Shown in pieces: positions 27,751-37,823 of a DNA stretch of 64,000 nucleotides; the stretch's first letter is position 1; every line of letters begins with the position of its first letter. The DNA is from Tannerellaceae bacterium (GTDB lineage Bacteria; Bacteroidota; Bacteroidia; Bacteroidales; Tannerellaceae). The translations under genes and the position numbers were made by a program. Below the pieces are notes generated by a model. That model saw nothing but the letters and a program-made list of their open reading frames with translations, did not search any database and was not told the origin of the DNA. The stretch spans positions 1 to 64,000 of the forward strand of contig JAJQFE010000065.1 in NCBI GenBank assembly GCA_021201295.1. The letters are read 5' to 3'.

Positions 27751-29314
27751 ATGATGAAAAAAATCATACAAAGCATTACTATACACTATTCTATCTGTCC
27801 TATTATTATCTTCAACCATCAGTTGTACGGATGCGATCTTAGATAGAATCAATCAGGATGTAAACCATGTAACAGAAGTAGCACCCAGTTTTATTATTAC
27901 AGATATACATACCCGTGGAGCCTTCTCCATTGTGGGTGGAGACTTTAATACATATGGTTCTGTAGCAATAGAATATGAAACAGGTATATTTGGACAAATG
28001 TATGACTACGATCAGCGCATAACAGGACCGGAAGACCCAAGTTCTTATAATAATGTGTGGACAGCCACTTATAATACTATTTTTAACTGTTTGGATGTAA
28101 TCAACTTATGTACAGACGGAGGATACGAAGCATATCCTACTACTAGAGGAATTGCTAAAGTTATGCTGGCTTATAATCTTGCATTATTAACAGACCTTTT
28201 TAGTGATACTCCATGGTCACAAACAGGTAACTTCACCGAATATATGCAACCGAAACTGGATACACAGGAATCCATCTATACAGATGTATTTAAATATCTG
28301 GATGAGGCCTTAGAAGACTTACCCAAAGGAGACGATGTAAATATCGGTAATGCAGATATGATTTATGCAGGTAATGCGGACTTGTGGATCAAAGCTGTAT
28401 ATGGTCTAAAAGCCAGATATACTATGCGTCTGTTAAACAGAAGTTCGGACCGGAACAGAGATCTCGATAAAGTATTGGAATATATATCTAAGTCTTTTAC
28501 TTCCGCTGATGAAGAAATGAAATTTGATCATTATGATGCTGCTAACATATATAATCCTTATTATGCCTTCTGCCGTAGTCGTGACTATTATGCACTAAGC
28601 GAAAGTATGGTAAACAAACTATTGAGCAGGAACGATCCAAGAGCTACACAAACATTTATAGATAATACCCAAACCCTGATCACTGCAGATGATGCAGATT
28701 TCTATCCTGCTCCAAATGGGACTGCAAACAAATTGCAATACACTTACAACCAATTTGCTTGTAACTGGTCAGAAACAGCTCCTACACAATTTTTGAGTTA
28801 TCATGAACTCTTATTTCTGAAAGCTGAAGCGCAAGCCCGCTTAGGACAGGATGCTTCTGAAATTCTTCAGCGTGCGATAGAGGCAGCATTTAAAAATCTG
28901 GCAATATCAGTCAAATCTGCCATTAACTCCACTTTTAGTAAAAAGGCAAATGGCGTATGTACACTTTCGGCTGCAGATGTAGCAGATTATTTTACGAATG
29001 ATGCAAAGCCATTGTATGACCAAAATCCTGTAAAAGAAATCATGACACAAAAATATTTAGCATTCTGGGGTGCTTCCGGAGAGGCTCTGGAAGCATATAA
29101 TGATTACCGGAGATTACTTGCTGCAGGAGAAAATTATATTGAACTGGAAAATCCTAGAAATGCAGCAACAGCTATTCACCCAAAAGGGATGTTTCCTTTA
29201 CGGTATGTCTACGGCTCAGGAGATACCACTACTAATCCGAACGTAGCAGATGCATATGGTGACGGGACTTATGTGTATAGTGAGCCGGTATGGTGGGCTT
29301 TGGGAAGCAGGTAA
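27751..29314 (+). pseudogene. SusD/RagB-like outer-membrane lipoprotein, N-terminal frame damage
   Basis: About 520 residues. ATG 27751 gives MMKKIIQSIT. Between about 27782 and 27800 two bases are needed to enter LLLSSTISCTDAILD, a lipoprotein signal with the acylated Cys. The rest is open to TAA 29314, with SusD-like helical content (NNVWTATYNTIFNCLDVIN, LALLTDLFSDTPWS, YHELLFLKAEAQARLG). It resembles the SusD-like_2 subgroup. It would bind the substrate and close over the SusC-like pore. Except for the signal peptide region the gene is undamaged, so a small miscall there is plausible. Confidence 0.78.
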
Positions 29315-29480
29315 AATGATAGATTTCTATATATTTATCCTGAACACGTTAGTCGTTTTAATTTAGCTAATTAAACAAAATCTGCAGGAGGATGAGATAA
29401 ATGATCCCATCTTCTTTGCTGTTATATAAAGATTTAACTACTATTGCAGTCCGGATTAACCATTATAATATTCTATACAT

Positions 29481-31972
29481 ATGACAAGAAAAAGTATACT
29501 AACCTTTTTAGCGGCCTCTCTTTTTATCTCCCTGTTTGCTGATGAAATTACCATCCGGGAGTATCTCTATGCGGGACCTTATGAAGTAAAAAACCCTTCC
29601 TGATCGACAGTGTAAATGTAAACAGTAAAAAGTTTACAGAACAGGAACTGCTGGAAACACCCCTCTCTTTTTGTAACCTGGAAACCCACGGACAGACCTT
29701 ACAGACTTCTTCTTCCAGAGAGATACTATTGTCTGCTCCGGAAACAGACTATGCATTGAATCTTCTTTCTTTCTATGTTCATAGCAACCGCTATACGGAA
29801 GGGGAATTATCCGTAAAAGGTCCCGAACAGATGGAGATATATGTGAATGGGCGGTTAGAGAAAACCGGTAACCAAAAGATTTCTTTAACACTGGAGCCGA
29901 AAAGCTATCAGGTAACCATCAAATCACTGGCCCGGAAAAACCATCCGGATACGATCCGGGTAGCTATGGATATGAAATACGGTGCAGTGCTTACCACCTC
30001 TACCAGCCCTAAACGACCTTATATGTTAGATGATGTGACAGACGGGAAACGCATTCAATCCGCCTCCATTTCTCCGGACGGGAAATATATATCAGTTCAA
30101 TTTGCTGAGACTTTTCCAGGTGGTGATAAGCATAATTACAGCCAGATACTGGACCGGAACACCGGACAGGTTCTGTCAGAACTGGAAGGAAATGCCGGAG
30201 GAGCCCGGTGGATGCCGAAATCGTCCCACCTTTACTACACCAAACGGGGTATGAAGGGACGGGATCTGATAACAATTGACCCGGTAACCCGGTCAGAAAA
30301 GACGCTGGCTTATAACCTTCCGGAAGGTTCTTTCCGGGTTAGCCCTACAGAAGATTACCTGTTATTTACCATACAGGAAAAAGGGCCTGCCGAACGGAAA
30401 GACATTCAGGAAGTATTAGTGCCCGATGATCGCCAGCCCAACTGGCGTAACCGCATGTTTATCCATAAGTATGACCTTTCTACAGGCATGCTTCAACGGC
30501 TTACGTATGGCTATCATTCTGCTTTCGTTAACGACATCTCACAGGACGGACGTTATCTGTTGTTCAGTAGTAGTGAACCGTTCCTGACAGCACGTCCTTT
30601 CCGGAGACTATCCCTCTATCAAATGGATCTGCAAACACTGCAGACGGATACGATCCTGGCACAGGCAAAGTTTGTCAACCGGGCACTTTTCTCACCGGAT
30701 GGAAAACAACTGTTAATCTCCGGGTCAGGGGATGCTTTTGACGGTATCGGATTGCGAATTAACGAAGGACAAACTTCTAACACCAGTGATGGACGGCTCT
30801 TCCTGTATAACCTGACTGACCGGCAAGTTACTCCACTAACCACTGAATTTAATCCTTCGGTTGACAGAGCCGTCTAGAATAAACAGGATAACCGTATCTA
30901 TATCGCCGCTAAAGACAGGGACTATGTCCGTTTATACAGCCTGCAACCGGAAAAAGAAACGATCCATTCGATTCCCGTTCAGGAAGAGATCGTTTCTGGT
31001 TTTGATCTGGCCACTGCTGCTCCTGAAATGGTATATTACGGATTAAGTATTTCCAACTCAGAACGCCTATACGGATTAAACCTGAAAAAAGAGACTTCCA
31101 CCTGCTTAGCCGACCTTTCGAAAGAGATCCTGAAAGATGTTCAACTGGGAGACACCCGGGACTGGAACTTTGTTTCCGAAGCCGGAGATACGATTTATGG
31201 CCGTTACTATCTGCCGCCCCATTTTGATCCGGCAAAGAAATATCCGTTGATCGTAAACTATTATGGTGGAACAACACCCACCGCACGAGTACTGGAAAGC
31301 CGTTATCCGTCCCATGTATACGCCGGGATGGGATTTGTGGTATATATTGTACAGCCCAGCGGAGCTACCGAATTCGGGCAGGAGTTTTCTGCTCGCCATG
31401 TAAATGCCCGGGGAAAACAAACAGCAGAGGAAATTATTGAAGGAACCCTTCAATTCTGCGAAGCACATTCTTTTATTAATAAAGAGAAAATAGGCTGTAT
31501 GGGAGCTTCCTACGGAGGCTTTATGACCATGTATCTGCAGACTAAAACCGATATCTTCGCAGCCGCCATGTCACATGCCGGGATCAGTGATATTACCAGT
31601 TACTGGGGTGAAGGCTACTGGGGTTACTCCTACAGTGCACTGGCCAGTGCGGACAGCTATCCCTAGAATGCCAGAGATATGTATACGCTACAAAGCCCGC
31701 TGTTCAGTGCAGACAAGATCAATACGCCTATCCTGTTCCTGCATGGTGAAGCAGATACCAATGTACCGGTGGGAGAAAGTATCCAGATGTTTACGGCCCT
31801 GAAATTATTGGGAAAACCTACTGCCTTTGTAAAAGTAGAAGGGGAGGATCACCATATTCTGGATTATGACAAACGTATCCGCTGGAACAACACCATCTAT
31901 GCCTGGTTCTACAAATGGCTGAAAGACCAGCCAGAATGGTGGGATGCCTTATACCCTCCTAAAACCTTATAA
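29481..31972 (+). pseudogene. S9 family peptidase (dipeptidyl-peptidase-like), three lesions
   Basis: About 830 residues if repaired. A signal peptide (SILTFLAASLFISLFA) is followed by a beta-propeller region and a C-terminal alpha/beta-hydrolase domain with GASYGGFMTMY (nucleophile Ser), HGEADTNVPVGES (Asp) and DHHILDYDKR (His). Lesions are A-run loss at 29588-29593 (EVK to KPFLIDSVN), TAG 30875-30877 (DRAV*NKQDN, probable Trp) and TAG 31664-31666 (SYP*NARDMY, where the family has Trp). The enzyme would cut dipeptides or short peptides in the periplasm. It follows the SusC/SusD pair after 166 nt and ends in a strong terminator. All catalytic residues survive. Confidence 0.87.
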
Positions 31973-32001
31973 ACTAATAGAACTGCTGAATTTATACCAT
32001 A

Positions 32002-32043
32002 AAAGCCGGGATATCTTAAAGGAAAAGATACCCCGGCTTTTTT
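32002..32043. terminator. Strong bidirectional terminator
   Basis: AAAGCCGGGATATCTT pairs with AAGATACCCCGGCTTT (16 bp, one mismatch) and is bordered by A and T runs. It separates the S9 peptidase (+) from converging pstS (-). Confidence 0.85.
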
Positions 32044-32061
32044 ACACTATGAATAAATGGA

Positions 32062-32877
32062 TTAATCCAAAGTAATATATCCAATATTTTCAACAATCTT
32101 CTGTCCGGCATCTGAAAGGACATAACTGATAAAAGGTTGCACTAATTTTTCAGATCTGCCTTCATAATAATAGAACAAAGGACGGACTATCGGATACGTT
32201 TTATTTTTAGCAGTTTCTACGGATGGAGTGATATAATTGGCTCCTTTATCATAAGAAACATTTAACGCTTTTACATGATCATTCAGATAAGCCAGTCCGA
32301 TATATCCGATATCACCCGGCGTCTGGCTGACAGATTGTACGATAGCACCGGTTGCAGGCAAACTCAATATACCGTTCATATAATTTTTGTTTTTCAATAC
32401 ACTTTCCTTGAAAAACTCATACGTACCGGACGAAGTTTCACGGGAATAAGCAACAATCTGCAAATCGTCTCCTCCCACTTCTTTCCAGTTCCGGATCTTT
32501 CCGGTAAAAATACCTTCTAATTGTTCCCGGGTCAGATTGGAAACTTTATTATTCGGATTCACCACTACGGCTAAGGCATCATAAGCAATGATCACCTCTT
32601 TCACGGTTTTACCGGCTTCCTGCATCTTTACTTTTTCATCAAATTTGATCTTACGGGAAGACTGGGCAATATCAGTGGTACCTTCTACCAATGCGGCAAT
32701 CCCTACACCGCTACCCCCTCCGGTCACGGTTACACTCAATCCCAGGTTTTCTTTCATATATACTTCAGCTTCTCTTTGGGAAAGAGGTAAAACGGTGTCT
32801 GATCCTTTAATTCTCTGAGCACTTACTGTGCTGAATGCGATTACCAGAGTCGCAAAACTTATTATAATCTTTTTCAT
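32062..32877 (-). CDS. pstS: Phosphate-binding protein PstS
   Basis: 271 residues with a signal peptide (KKIIISFATLVIAFSTVSAQ). The core has RIKGSDTVLPLSQREAE, TGGGSGVGIAALVEGTTDIAQSSRK (phosphate-loop Ser and Asp), REQLEGIFTGKIRNWKEVGG and YSRETSSGTYEFF, all typical of PstS. It captures phosphate in the periplasm for an ABC importer. The pstCAB genes are not in the window. It lies 30 nt downstream of a porin of the phosphate-selective type, so the two form a likely phosphate-starvation operon. No lesion. Confidence 0.9.
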   Translation of the reverse strand: MKKIIISFATLVIAFSTVSAQRIKGSDTVLPLSQREAEVYMKENLGLSVTVTGGGSGVGIAALVEGTTDIAQSSRKIKFDEKVKMQEAGKTVKEVIIAYDALAVVVNPNNKVSNLTREQLEGIFTGKIRNWKEVGGDDLQIVAYSRETSSGTYEFFKESVLKNKNYMNGILSLPATGAIVQSVSQTPGDIGYIGLAYLNDHVKALNVSYDKGANYITPSVETAKNKTYPIVRPLFYYYEGRSEKLVQPFISYVLSDAGQKIVENIGYITLD

Positions 32878-32907
32878 GTGTCAATCTATGTTTGAATAAA
32901 AATGGAA

Positions 32908-34171
32908 TTAGAATTTATATTGTAAGCGCATCGTGAAGACATTGCTTTCAATAGCATCCAGACTGGCTAAATTATCCGATGACTGATAATCGTTAAATTC
33001 ATAATATGCCTGTAATCTGAGACTGTTGTTTATTCTCCATAAGGCTCCCACACCCACAGTGGTTTGCAGGGCGTCTGCTTTACCTGTACCATTTAGCCCT
33101 ACCTCATTTTTGGATACTTTGATATTCGGATCATACCAGTCATATTTAAGTACTACTGAGAAAGGAGAAAGGCCCAGATCCTGCACTAACATCACATATC
33201 CACCGGTAAAATTACGGATATACGTTGCATGGTCTGGTAAGGTAGAGGAATTGGGGCTTTTACTGGAACTGGCAGTACCCGGCTGCTGACCAAATAAATA
33301 TTCAGCACGAAGCTGAGTCAAACCTACCAGGCTCATATGGGAGATCTGTGCATCAAAACCTACATATTGCCGTTTCGCATAACTACCCAGGTTATCTCCA
33401 CTCTTATTCTGTACAAATCTCTTATCATGCATGGTATATACGCTGGAATCACCCTGGTAGACACTACCATGATAATAAGAAACTCCTACACCATATTTTG
33501 TATTATCACTAATAGGATTGGCAAGAGAAAAATGTCCGATGAAATCTTTCCGGTTATCCGTTTCCTGTTTAATACCATTTCCTGTAAATAGTCCGGCTTC
33601 TAATTTGATAAAGTTTAATGGAGAATTTGGCCGGCTGCAGGATCAACATAGCTCCCAGGTCACGTTCATCTGGAAAAAGTGTCTGGAACACGGTAGAACA
33701 TTCCGGAGACTCACGGCGGGAAGAAGAATAACTGATCTCATATCCGAAAGGACGGTCAAATACCCCTGCCCGTAAGGCATTCGTCCCTACCCATGGGTCT
33801 TTCACATTCAGGTAAGCATCTTTAAAACTCACCCCCTTTTCTGTAATGTCCAACTGGAATACTCCGGAAGCAATACCTTCTTCATATGTAAATTTTATTC
33901 TTCCCCGGCGGATCCCGATACGATTAAAGGCATCCTCCATATTTTCGTTTGCACTACCTACTTTTAAAGAAGCATCTTTCTGGCCATACTGATATTGTGT
34001 CTGAATATAACCTGATACTTTAAGTTTTTTCAGGGAAATAATAGCATCCTCCAGGAGTTCCGTCTTTTGTTGCAGTTCTTCCATTTCCGTTAATTCCAAC
34101 TCCTGCGCATGGAGGGATACAGTTGAAAAACAGATGGATGCCAAACCTAAAAATAGTAATTTTGCTTTCAT
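32908..34171 (-). pseudogene. Phosphate-selective porin O/P-like protein, one frameshift
   Basis: About 420 residues. A signal peptide (LLFLGLASICFSTVSLHAQ) is followed by a short coiled coil (MEELQQKTELLEDAI) and an OprO/OprP-type beta-barrel (KVSGYIQTQYQYGQ, FDRPFGYEISYSSSRRESPE). The frame breaks near 33624-33628, where one surplus base separates LILQPAK from SPLNFIKLEAGLFTGNG. The barrel then runs to the terminal aromatic (FTMRLQYKF). It would pass phosphate through the outer membrane to the PstS encoded next to it. Truncation at 200 residues would abolish the barrel. Confidence 0.8.
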
Positions 34172-34723
34172 CTTAGGATTAATAATTTGCTTGTTAATGT
34201 TTCTCTCAGTCCAATTAAAATTCTTGCGGACAAATGTAGAGTGAAACCCTATAGTAAATCATTAAGAAAAAGCTAAGTAATCATTATTTTTTTATTTCAT
34301 ACCTATTGCATTCCTGTTAAGACAAAAGATTTTTTCATCTGATAGAGGAAAAAAACCGGATAAAAACAGTGAACTTCCATTGGGTTTATTTAACATTACC
34401 TGCAAAAAAATCTTTTTATACTCCGGAACCCTTATAATAACAGACAAAAAAGAAAAAATATACAAAAATTGAACGGATTACTCTTTGAATGTATCTTTAA
34501 CACAAAGGTATTATATATTACAAAAAGTTGAACTTTCCTCCGGAAAGAAAACTTCCCTTGTCATTTATTCCTCGCTTATCCACTTACAGGATAACAAAGG
34601 ATTGTAATATCTTTTTCTTTCCGGTGATACAACTCATTTATATAGCAGAGCAAAGAGTGTATTGCCAGGAGTAGTTTAAATTATTATCTTTGGACATCCA
34701 ATTATTAACAGAACTACTGAACC
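34172..34723. promoter_or_regulatory. 552-nt divergent control region (porin / hydrolase)
   Basis: The A+T-rich gap has a minus-strand -7 box TACATTTG at 34231-34238 serving the porin-pstS genes (60 nt before ATG 34171). It also has a plus-strand box TATCTTTG at 34685-34692 serving the hydrolase (32 nt before ATG 34724). I find no gene in it. I did not identify a PhoB-like site. Confidence 0.55.
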
Positions 34724-35500
34724 ATGAACAAACTGATCACTTTTTTCTTCTGTCTTTCTTTGACTATGCAGGCGTTTGCCGGTGATAAAGTAAGCTTCCT
34801 GAAAAAACAATTCACAGCGAAAGATGGCTATCAATTAAACTACCGCGTACTATATCCGTTACATTATTCACCCGATAAATCTTATCCGGTGATCCTGTTC
34901 CTGCATGGCGCAGGAGAACGGGGAGAAGATAATGAAAAACAGTTGACACACGGAGGTGACCTGTTTGCTTCCTATGAAACACAGTCTTCTCATCCGGCTA
35001 TCATTATTGCTCCACAATGTCCTTCGGAATACTACTGGTCCACCTATACCCGCCCTTCGGCTTCCGGACAAAAACGGGAATTTCCCTATGCAGTGCCGAT
35101 CACACCTGCGTTGAACGCAGTAAAAGAATTACTGGATAGTTACATTCAAAAAGGGATTGTGGATACGGATCAGATCCATATTGCCGGACTATCTATGGGA
35201 GCAATCGGTTCCTTTGATTTAGTCTGCCGTTACCCGAATTTTTTCAGAACAGCCACACCGATCTGTGGAGGTGCAAACTTAGACAGGCTGAAAAACTTTA
35301 AAGGGAAAACCATTTTTCGTATTTATCATGGGTCAGCAGATGATACGGTAGATGTGATCTGGTCACGGGATGCCTATGAAACACTGAAAAATTCAGGAAA
35401 AGAAGTTTACTACAAAGAATATCCGGGAGTAAACCACGATAGCTGGAACCATGCTTTCGCCGAACCGGATTTCATTAGCTGGATGTTTGAACAACAATAA
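34724..35500 (+). CDS. Secreted alpha/beta hydrolase (carboxylesterase/feruloyl-esterase-like)
   Basis: 258 residues with a signal peptide (LITFFFCLSLTMQAFA). Alpha/beta-hydrolase marks are ILFLHGAGERGEDN (oxyanion loop), IAGLSMGAIGSFDL (nucleophile Ser), YHGSADDTVDV (Asp) and GVNHDSWNHAF (His). The layout resembles the CE1-like phospholipase/carboxylesterase group that removes acyl or feruloyl groups from plant polysaccharides. Substrate not determined. It is a single gene with its own promoter and a hairpin after it. Confidence 0.83.
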   Translation: MNKLITFFFCLSLTMQAFAGDKVSFLKKQFTAKDGYQLNYRVLYPLHYSPDKSYPVILFLHGAGERGEDNEKQLTHGGDLFASYETQSSHPAIIIAPQCPSEYYWSTYTRPSASGQKREFPYAVPITPALNAVKELLDSYIQKGIVDTDQIHIAGLSMGAIGSFDLVCRYPNFFRTATPICGGANLDRLKNFKGKTIFRIYHGSADDTVDVIWSRDAYETLKNSGKEVYYKEYPGVNHDSWNHAFAEPDFISWMFEQQ

Positions 35501-35524
35501 AATGGGTCAGAAGCTACCGATCCG

Positions 35525-35549
35525 GCTTGTAAATTTTTTACGTACAAGC
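35525..35549. terminator. Intrinsic terminator between converging genes
   Basis: GCTTGTA 35525-35531 and TACAAGC 35543-35549 enclose an 11-nt loop. It lies between the hydrolase (+) and purN (-). T-tracts are weak. Confidence 0.5.
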
Positions 35550-35552
35550 TGA

Positions 35553-36143
35553 TTACACATCTTCCGGATGTATATTCGGGTGATTCACTACTTTCTCTAT
35601 TATTTTCGGATAATGCGCATATTCTAACGCATGAACTTTCGTAGCGACATCGTCTGGTGTGTCCGTTGACAGGACGGGACAGGTAGCCTGGAAAATAATA
35701 TCTCCCTCGTCATAATTTTCATTAATATAATGGATGGTTATTCCTGACTCCCGGTCTCCGGCAGCTACTACGGCATTATAAACATGCATACCAAACATCC
35801 CTTTTCCTCCATGTTTAGGAAGCAGAGCAGGATGGATATTAATGATTTTATCAGGGAAGGCTTTCAGTAAAGGAGCTGCTATTTTATTCATAAAACCGGC
35901 CAGAATAATAAAATCCACCCGGAACTCCGCCAGTTTGTTTATGATAGGTGTACCAGCTACAAATTCCTCCCGGGAAAAGACAAAAGAAGGTACTCCCAGA
36001 TTATTGACCCGCTCATGGACCTTTACATGTCTGTTATTAGAAAGTACAACAGCAACCTTAATCGTTTCACTGTCAGAAAAGTACCGGATAATATTTTCGG
36101 CGTTGGTACCGGAACCGGAAGCAAAAATAGCAATGTTCTTCAT
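35553..36143 (-). CDS. purN: Phosphoribosylglycinamide formyltransferase
   Basis: 196 residues, intact. The nucleotide-binding start IAIFASGSGTNAENI, the catalytic Asn-His region IINIHPALLPKHGG and SGITIHYINENYDEGDIIFQ (catalytic Asp) identify PurN, which formylates GAR in purine synthesis using formyl-tetrahydrofolate. It is a single gene divergent from acpP. A symmetrical hairpin lies 33 nt upstream of the start. Confidence 0.92.
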   Translation of the reverse strand: MKNIAIFASGSGTNAENIIRYFSDSETIKVAVVLSNNRHVKVHERVNNLGVPSFVFSREEFVAGTPIINKLAEFRVDFIILAGFMNKIAAPLLKAFPDKIINIHPALLPKHGGKGMFGMHVYNAVVAAGDRESGITIHYINENYDEGDIIFQATCPVLSTDTPDDVATKVHALEYAHYPKIIEKVVNHPNIHPEDV

Positions 36144-36175
36144 TCTTAAAATCTTTTATTTTGCACAGGAAAAGA

Positions 36176-36201
36176 AAAAATGCGCAGTTTTGCGCATTTT
36201 T
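36176..36201. terminator. Symmetrical A/T-flanked hairpin between purN and acpP
   Basis: AAAAATGCGCA and TGCGCATTTTT enclose a GTTT loop, an 11-bp perfect stem that looks like an intrinsic terminator on both strands. It sits between divergent genes, where no transcript should need to end, so it could work as a purN leader attenuator or as insulation. Confidence 0.65.
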
Positions 36202-36212
36202 AGCTGATTAAA

Positions 36213-36245
36213 TTTGCTTTATAAGATAAAAAATTCTTTTCTTTG
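36213..36245 (+). promoter_or_regulatory. Promoter of the acpP-fabF-rnc operon
   Basis: TTTG at 36213-36216 and TTTCTTTG ending at 36245 are spaced close to the usual -33/-7 distance. The -7 box has T for A at the second position. The leader to ATG 36298 is about 45 nt. Confidence 0.5.
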
Positions 36246-36297
36246 CACTGCAAATTTAAAAAGTATATTCTATTTATTAATCTAAATTAAAAAAGTT

Positions 36298-36534
36298 ATG
36301 TCTGAAGTTGCATCTAGAGTAAAAGCTATTATCGTTGATAAATTAAGTATTGAAGAAACAGAAGTTACTAACGAAGCGAGCTTTACTAATGATTTAGGAG
36401 CAGACTCTCTTGACACTGTAGAGTTGATTATGGAATTTGAAAAAGAATTCGGTATCTTAATTCCTGACGATCAAGCAGAAAAAATTACAACAGTAGGCGA
36501 TGCAATCACTTATATTGAAGCAAACGCGAAGTAA
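36298..36534 (+). CDS. acpP: Acyl carrier protein
   Basis: 78 residues, acidic. The phosphopantetheine site is [17 protein letters not shown] with Ser37. It carries growing acyl chains in type II fatty-acid synthesis. It is first in the operon acpP-fabF-rnc, with fabF 18 nt downstream. High expression is likely. Confidence 0.96.
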   Translation: MSEVASRVKAIIVDKLSIEETEVTNEASFTNDLGADSLDTVELIMEFEKEFGILIPDDQAEKITTVGDAITYIEANAK

Positions 36535-36552
36535 TCCCTTTTAAGAAAAGGT

Positions 36553-37809
36553 ATGGAATTAAAAAGAGTTGTAGTAACAGGTCTTGGTGCTATTACTCCT
36601 CTTGGTAACACCCTCTCAGAAACATGGGAGGGCCTTATTAATGGGAAAAGTGGAGCCGGGCCTATTACTCATTTTGATGCATCTAACTTTAAAACACAGT
36701 TTGCGTGTGAAGTGAAAGGCTTTGATCCGAAAGAGATTATGGACCGTAAAGAGGCCCGCAAATGTGACCGTTATACCCTGCTTGGAATTACTGCTGCCAA
36801 AGAGGCGATTGCTGATTCCAACATTGAAAATAGTACTGTAAATAAAGACAGAGTCGGTGTGATCTTTGCTTCCGGTATCGGAGGCATTCAAACCTTTGAA
36901 GATGAAGCAAGAGGTTATAACGAAGAACGTGGACCACGTTTCAATCCATTCTTTATTCCTAAAATGATATCAGATATAGCCGCAGGCCATATCTCTATGA
37001 TGTATGGTTACAGAGGTCCCAACTTTACCACTGTGTCCGCTTGTGCTTCGTCTACAAACGCAATATCAGATGCATTCAATTATATCCGTTTAGGAAAAGC
37101 TGATGCCATCATAACCGGCGGTTCAGAAGCTGCCATTGCCATTGTTGGTGTGGGCGGATTTAATGCCATGAATGCATTGTCCATAAGAAATGATTCTCCT
37201 GAAACTGCTTCACGCCCGTTCAGTGCAAGTCGCGACGGATTTGTGATGGGTGAAGGAGGTGCCTGTCTGGTTTTGGAAGAAATGGATCATGCTCTCGCAA
37301 GAGGCGCTAAAATCTATGCAGAAGTAGCAGGTACAGGTATGTCTGCTGATGCGTATCACCTGACTGCTTCCCATCCAGACGGTTTAGGAGCCAAGTTGGT
37401 GATGAGAAATGCGTTGGAAGATGCCGGCATGAAACCGGAAGAAATTGATTATATCAATGTTCACGGAACTTCTACCCCTGTCGGTGATCCATCAGAAGTA
37501 AAAGCAATCAAAGAGGTCTTTGGAGAACATGCTTACAATTTAAATATCAGTTCTACCAAATCCATGACCGGCCATCTGTTAGGAGCTGCCGGAGCATTAG
37601 AAATGATCGCCTGTGTGATGGCTATCCAAGAGGGAATTATTCCTCCGACCATCAACCATGAAGAAGGCGATGATGATCCTGATATTGATTACAAGATGAA
37701 CTTCACATTCAATAAAGCGCAGAAAAGAGAAATTAATGCTGCTCTGTCTAACACCTTTGGTTTTGGAGGACATAATGCCTGTGCAATTGTGAAGAAATTT
37801 GTGAAATAA
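36553..37809 (+). CDS. fabF: 3-oxoacyl-ACP synthase II
   Basis: 418 residues, intact. The condensing-enzyme Cys is in TVSACASSTNAISDA, the two His are in NVHGTSTPVGD and KSMTGHLLGAAGALE, and the C-terminal NTFGFGGHNACAIVKKF is standard. It elongates acyl-ACP with malonyl-ACP. It lies between acpP and rnc, the conserved gene order in this phylum. Confidence 0.96.
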   Translation: MELKRVVVTGLGAITPLGNTLSETWEGLINGKSGAGPITHFDASNFKTQFACEVKGFDPKEIMDRKEARKCDRYTLLGITAAKEAIADSNIENSTVNKDRVGVIFASGIGGIQTFEDEARGYNEERGPRFNPFFIPKMISDIAAGHISMMYGYRGPNFTTVSACASSTNAISDAFNYIRLGKADAIITGGSEAAIAIVGVGGFNAMNALSIRNDSPETASRPFSASRDGFVMGEGGACLVLEEMDHALARGAKIYAEVAGTGMSADAYHLTASHPDGLGAKLVMRNALEDAGMKPEEIDYINVHGTSTPVGDPSEVKAIKEVFGEHAYNLNISSTKSMTGHLLGAAGALEMIACVMAIQEGIIPPTINHEEGDDDPDIDYKMNFTFNKAQKREINAALSNTFGFGGHNACAIVKKFVK

Positions 37810-37823
37810 ACCGGACTATCAGC

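Noticed and set aside
36176-36201. Riboswitch upstream of purN
   Set aside because: Only a single simple hairpin is present; no purine, PreQ1 or other known aptamer pattern is seen.
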